Of a stretch of DNA of 64,000 bases, positions 61,943 to 64,000 are shown piece by piece. The notes below the pieces were generated by a model. The model was given only the letters and a program-made list of their open reading frames with translations, was not told the origin of the DNA and searched no databases. The first letter of the stretch is position 1; each line of letters starts with the position of its first letter. The DNA comes from Candidatus Dormiibacterota bacterium. Lineage in GTDB: Bacteria > Chloroflexota > Dormibacteria > CF-121. The position numbers were made by a program, and so were the translations under genes. The stretch spans positions 1 through 64,000 of the forward strand of contig DASZZN010000036.1 in NCBI GenBank assembly GCA_035544955.1, read 5' to 3'.

Positions 61943-62011
61943 GGTGGAGGTCACATCCGTGACCTGCGGCTCCGTCGGAGCCGGCCGCGGGACGAGGACT
62001 CCCAGCAGTTG

Positions 62012-62182
62012 GTGCACATTGGGGAGATAGCCGGTCGCCGGATCTTGCTCGACCGACGAATCCTGCCTCGGATGCCGAGCGCGATTCCAGTAACGGTCGG
62101 CGGCATTGGACCGTTTCGCGGTCTTCACCTCGGGTTTTCCGGCGAAGAGTGGGCCAGGCTCCTCTACGAGCCTGGAGCATAG
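62012..62182 (+). pseudogene. Possible 3' part of an interrupted gene
   Basis: In frame with the 35-codon ORF before it, this 56-codon stretch starts at a GTG and reads like protein (HIGEIAGRRILLDRRILPRM...GFSGEEWARLLYEPGA). It has no ribosome binding site, which supports a broken longer gene. Tentative. Confidence 0.25.
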
Positions 62183-62194
62183 ACTGAGCAGCGT

Positions 62195-62857
62195 CTAATT
62201 TGCCGGTAGCGCGCTGGTCCTGCGCAGACTGGCGACTTCCCAGATGAGGCTCGTCTGGTTGGAGACCATCTTCAGGCCGTGCCGCTCCGCCGTGGCGATG
62301 ATCTTGTTGGGCGGGTGGATAAAGACCTGGAACTGCTGGCGCGCTACTCGCAGGGCGAGGTCCCCCAGGCTTATCACCGCCCTCGTCCACCAACGCTCCT
62401 TGGGGAAGCTCATCACGAGGACTTCACGGGTGTGGTCGGCGGCGGCACCGGCCAGCTTCGGCATGTCGGGGTAACAACAGATGACGCGGTTCATGATGAC
62501 GACGTCTGCCGCCTCCACCGCATCCGTCGCCTCAGCAAAGTCCATGATCCTGCGATCAACGCGATCCTCAAGCCCGGCCTCGCGCAGAAGGGCCTGCGCA
62601 GCCTCCTCATAGGTAGGGGTCAATTCGATGTTCACCGCCCGGGTGATCCCGGCCCTCAGAAGGTCGATCTGGATGGCGCCAATGCCGCCGCCCACTTCGA
62701 GCAGGGTGCGGCCTCCGATGCCCTGTTCCTTCAAAAACTCGGCGATACGTCGCGATGTCGGATCGAGGCCGCGACGCCGGTAGCGCCGCGCCTCAGCGTG
62801 CGCTCTCTTCTCGCTGAAGATCGAGCGGTAGCCCTGTGGTGAACAGCAGTCACTCAT
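62195..62857 (-). CDS. Class I SAM-dependent methyltransferase
   Basis: The product is 220 residues. LEVGGGIGAIQIDLLRAG is the SAM-binding glycine motif and VNIELTPTYEEAAQALLREAGL the acidic loop. VIMNRVICCYPDMPKL is the substrate-side motif of Mg-protoporphyrin-type and UbiE-like methyltransferases. The ATG at 62857 was chosen; a longer frame upstream is antisense to a LuxR gene. Substrate unknown. Confidence 0.9.
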   Translation of the reverse strand: MSDCCSPQGYRSIFSEKRAHAEARRYRRRGLDPTSRRIAEFLKEQGIGGRTLLEVGGGIGAIQIDLLRAGITRAVNIELTPTYEEAAQALLREAGLEDRVDRRIMDFAEATDAVEAADVVIMNRVICCYPDMPKLAGAAADHTREVLVMSFPKERWWTRAVISLGDLALRVARQQFQVFIHPPNKIIATAERHGLKMVSNQTSLIWEVASLRRTSALPAN

Positions 62858-62984
62858 GCCCGGATTATCGTCCACGACCCCCGGGGGGATCATGTCGACC
62901 CGAGTAGTGCTAGGCAGCCAGCCGGGCATCAAACGAGTCCGGCCGTGCCTGCTTAATGCGCCAGTCCCTCGTTGGGCCCTCCCC

Positions 62985-64000
62985 TCATCGCGGTCCGATC
63001 TCTGCTGGCAGCCCGGACATGGCCGCCTGTCCAGGCGAGCCTGTCGGCTCGGCAAGAGGCAAGAGCTTGCCGCGCGCAGCCATTCCGGCCAGTTCGGTCC
63101 GCGAGCTGATGCCGAGCTTCGAGAAGACGTTGCGCAGATGGAAGTCGACTGTGCGCGGTGACAAGAAAAGGGTGCTGGCGATGTCGCGGTTGGAGCGCCC
63201 TTCACCCACGGCCTGGGCGATTCGGAGCTCTTGACGGGTTAGCTGCTCGATTGGGGGACGTCCTCCCCGGCTAACGGTCTCGCCCGTGGCGCGAAGCTCC
63301 GCGCGCGCGCGCTCGGCCCAGCGAACCGCGCCGAGCCCCTCAAACCGCTGCAGTGCCCCGCGCAGATACTCCCTCGACCGCCCGCGCTCACGATGGCGCC
63401 GGAGGAGCGAGCCGAGAGCCAGCTGCGTGCGTGCCAATTCGAACGGCCGTCGGGAAGCGGCGTGGTACGTAAGAGCCGTCAACAGGTTCTGCTCAGCAGC
63501 CTGGGGGTCCGAACCGAGGATTGCTCGGCCGTGAGAGAGACGCGCCAGGGCGCACGCGGCACCGCTCGACTCGGCGAAGCGGGCCCAAATCGCTAGCCAA
63601 TCGAGTCCGCGGCCATTGCCGGTGGCCGCCGCAGCCTCGAAACGGTCGAGCGATGAGAAGGTCTGGATCACGGGATGCGTGATGGGCTCAAGCAGGCTCA
63701 TCGCGTCATCGGCGCGGCCTTCGCCCAGCGCGAGGACGCTGCGGATCCAACTTGCTGCGTCGTGCACCAACTCCCGTGAGCGCGGACCTGCAGTTCCGAA
63801 GGCCTCCATCAGGTGCTTATCAACAAGGTCCCCGTTGCCTTGCATGGCATGAACCAGCGCGAGCCAGAGCCGGGGGTGCGAAGCGAGCTCTGCCTGGCCG
63901 GTCTCCTGCGCCAGTCGAACGGTATCGCCGGCGGTGATCGATCCCCCGGCGAGGTTCCCGGAAATGATTTCGGCGAGCGCCAGCCGCGCGCCGGCGATCG
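62985..64000 (-). CDS. LuxR-family regulator, partial at window end
   Basis: The last about 339 residues of a protein whose start lies beyond the window. TPR-like helices (GRADDAMSLLEPITHPVIQ; AEQNLLTALTYHAASRRPFE) precede a LuxR HTH (LTRQELRIAQAVGEGRSNRDIASTLFLSPRTVDFHLRNVFSKLG). It probably belongs to the same large AAA-LuxR class as the gene at 44296. Confidence 0.88.
   Translation of the reverse strand, partial: IAGARLALAEIISGNLAGGSITAGDTVRLAQETGQAELASHPRLWLALVHAMQGNGDLVDKHLMEAFGTAGPRSRELVHDAASWIRSVLALGEGRADDAMSLLEPITHPVIQTFSSLDRFEAAAATGNGRGLDWLAIWARFAESSGAACALARLSHGRAILGSDPQAAEQNLLTALTYHAASRRPFELARTQLALGSLLRRHRERGRSREYLRGALQRFEGLGAVRWAERARAELRATGETVSRGGRPPIEQLTRQELRIAQAVGEGRSNRDIASTLFLSPRTVDFHLRNVFSKLGISSRTELAGMAARGKLLPLAEPTGSPGQAAMSGLPAEIGPR

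Overview
The window is about 64% G+C and densely coded on both strands. No rRNA, tRNA, CRISPR array or transposase gene was recognised. Lipobox lipoproteins, AAA/LuxR regulators, BTAD (SARP-like) and XRE-TPR regulators, two tandem SigA-like factors beside dnaG, near-leaderless promoters and frequent GTG/TTG starts suggest a soil-type Terrabacteria lineage such as Chloroflexota, Dormibacterota or Actinomycetota. This placement is inference; there is no marker rRNA.

0-16 kb: a lipoprotein and a degenerate GGDEF-EAL protein lie between inverted copies of an interspersed repeat. Two cold-shock proteins, a LysE exporter and a nucleotide-sugar block (epimerase homologue, UDP-glucose dehydrogenase, UDP-xylose synthase) follow, then two secreted lipoproteins, a frameshifted SH3b gene and a dnaG-sigA-sigA operon. 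16-22 kb: an orphan Phd antitoxin that appears to end in a PIN-toxin tail, a GYD protein, a GntR/ABC module with an operator-overlapped leaderless promoter, and small membrane proteins.

22-38 kb is the most interesting region. A leftward operon (29.2 to 25.0 kb) encodes a RiPP precursor with eight consecutive Cys, an E1-like leader-binding protein, a YcaO ending in PxPxP and a SagB-type dehydrogenase. This is a streptolysin-S-like thiazole/oxazole (TOMM) cluster with an unusually long leader. Divergent from it, a rightward operon (29.4 to 36.9 kb) encodes an S53 (sedolisin) peptidase with about 50 PPVx repeats that switch from Lys-type to Glu-type, two paralogous TTL-like ATP-grasp ligases and a candidate HxE...H iron oxygenase. 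Two PLP enzymes sit on the left flank and a SARP-like regulator on the right. TGAC motifs at 11-bp spacing occur in both divergent promoter regions, the architecture SARP regulators bind.

38-46 kb: an XRE-TPR regulator divergent from a 26-residue hydrophobic peptide (a candidate signalling pair), a Nudix-like protein without the catalytic box, a site-2 protease with CBS domains, an alpha/beta-hydrolase/adenylate-cyclase fusion and an AAA-LuxR regulator. 46.7-54.6 kb: a compact run with a MacB/FtsX transporter, CPBP protease, second ABC transporter and C39-like lipoprotein. 54.9-64 kb: a VOC protein, a full molybdate operon (HTH-Mop regulator, modA, modB, modC, Mop protein), another ABC exporter, small ORFs, a methyltransferase and a LuxR regulator cut by the window end. 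A G/C-armed palindromic repeat family is scattered between genes and has contributed coding sequence to at least three proteins.
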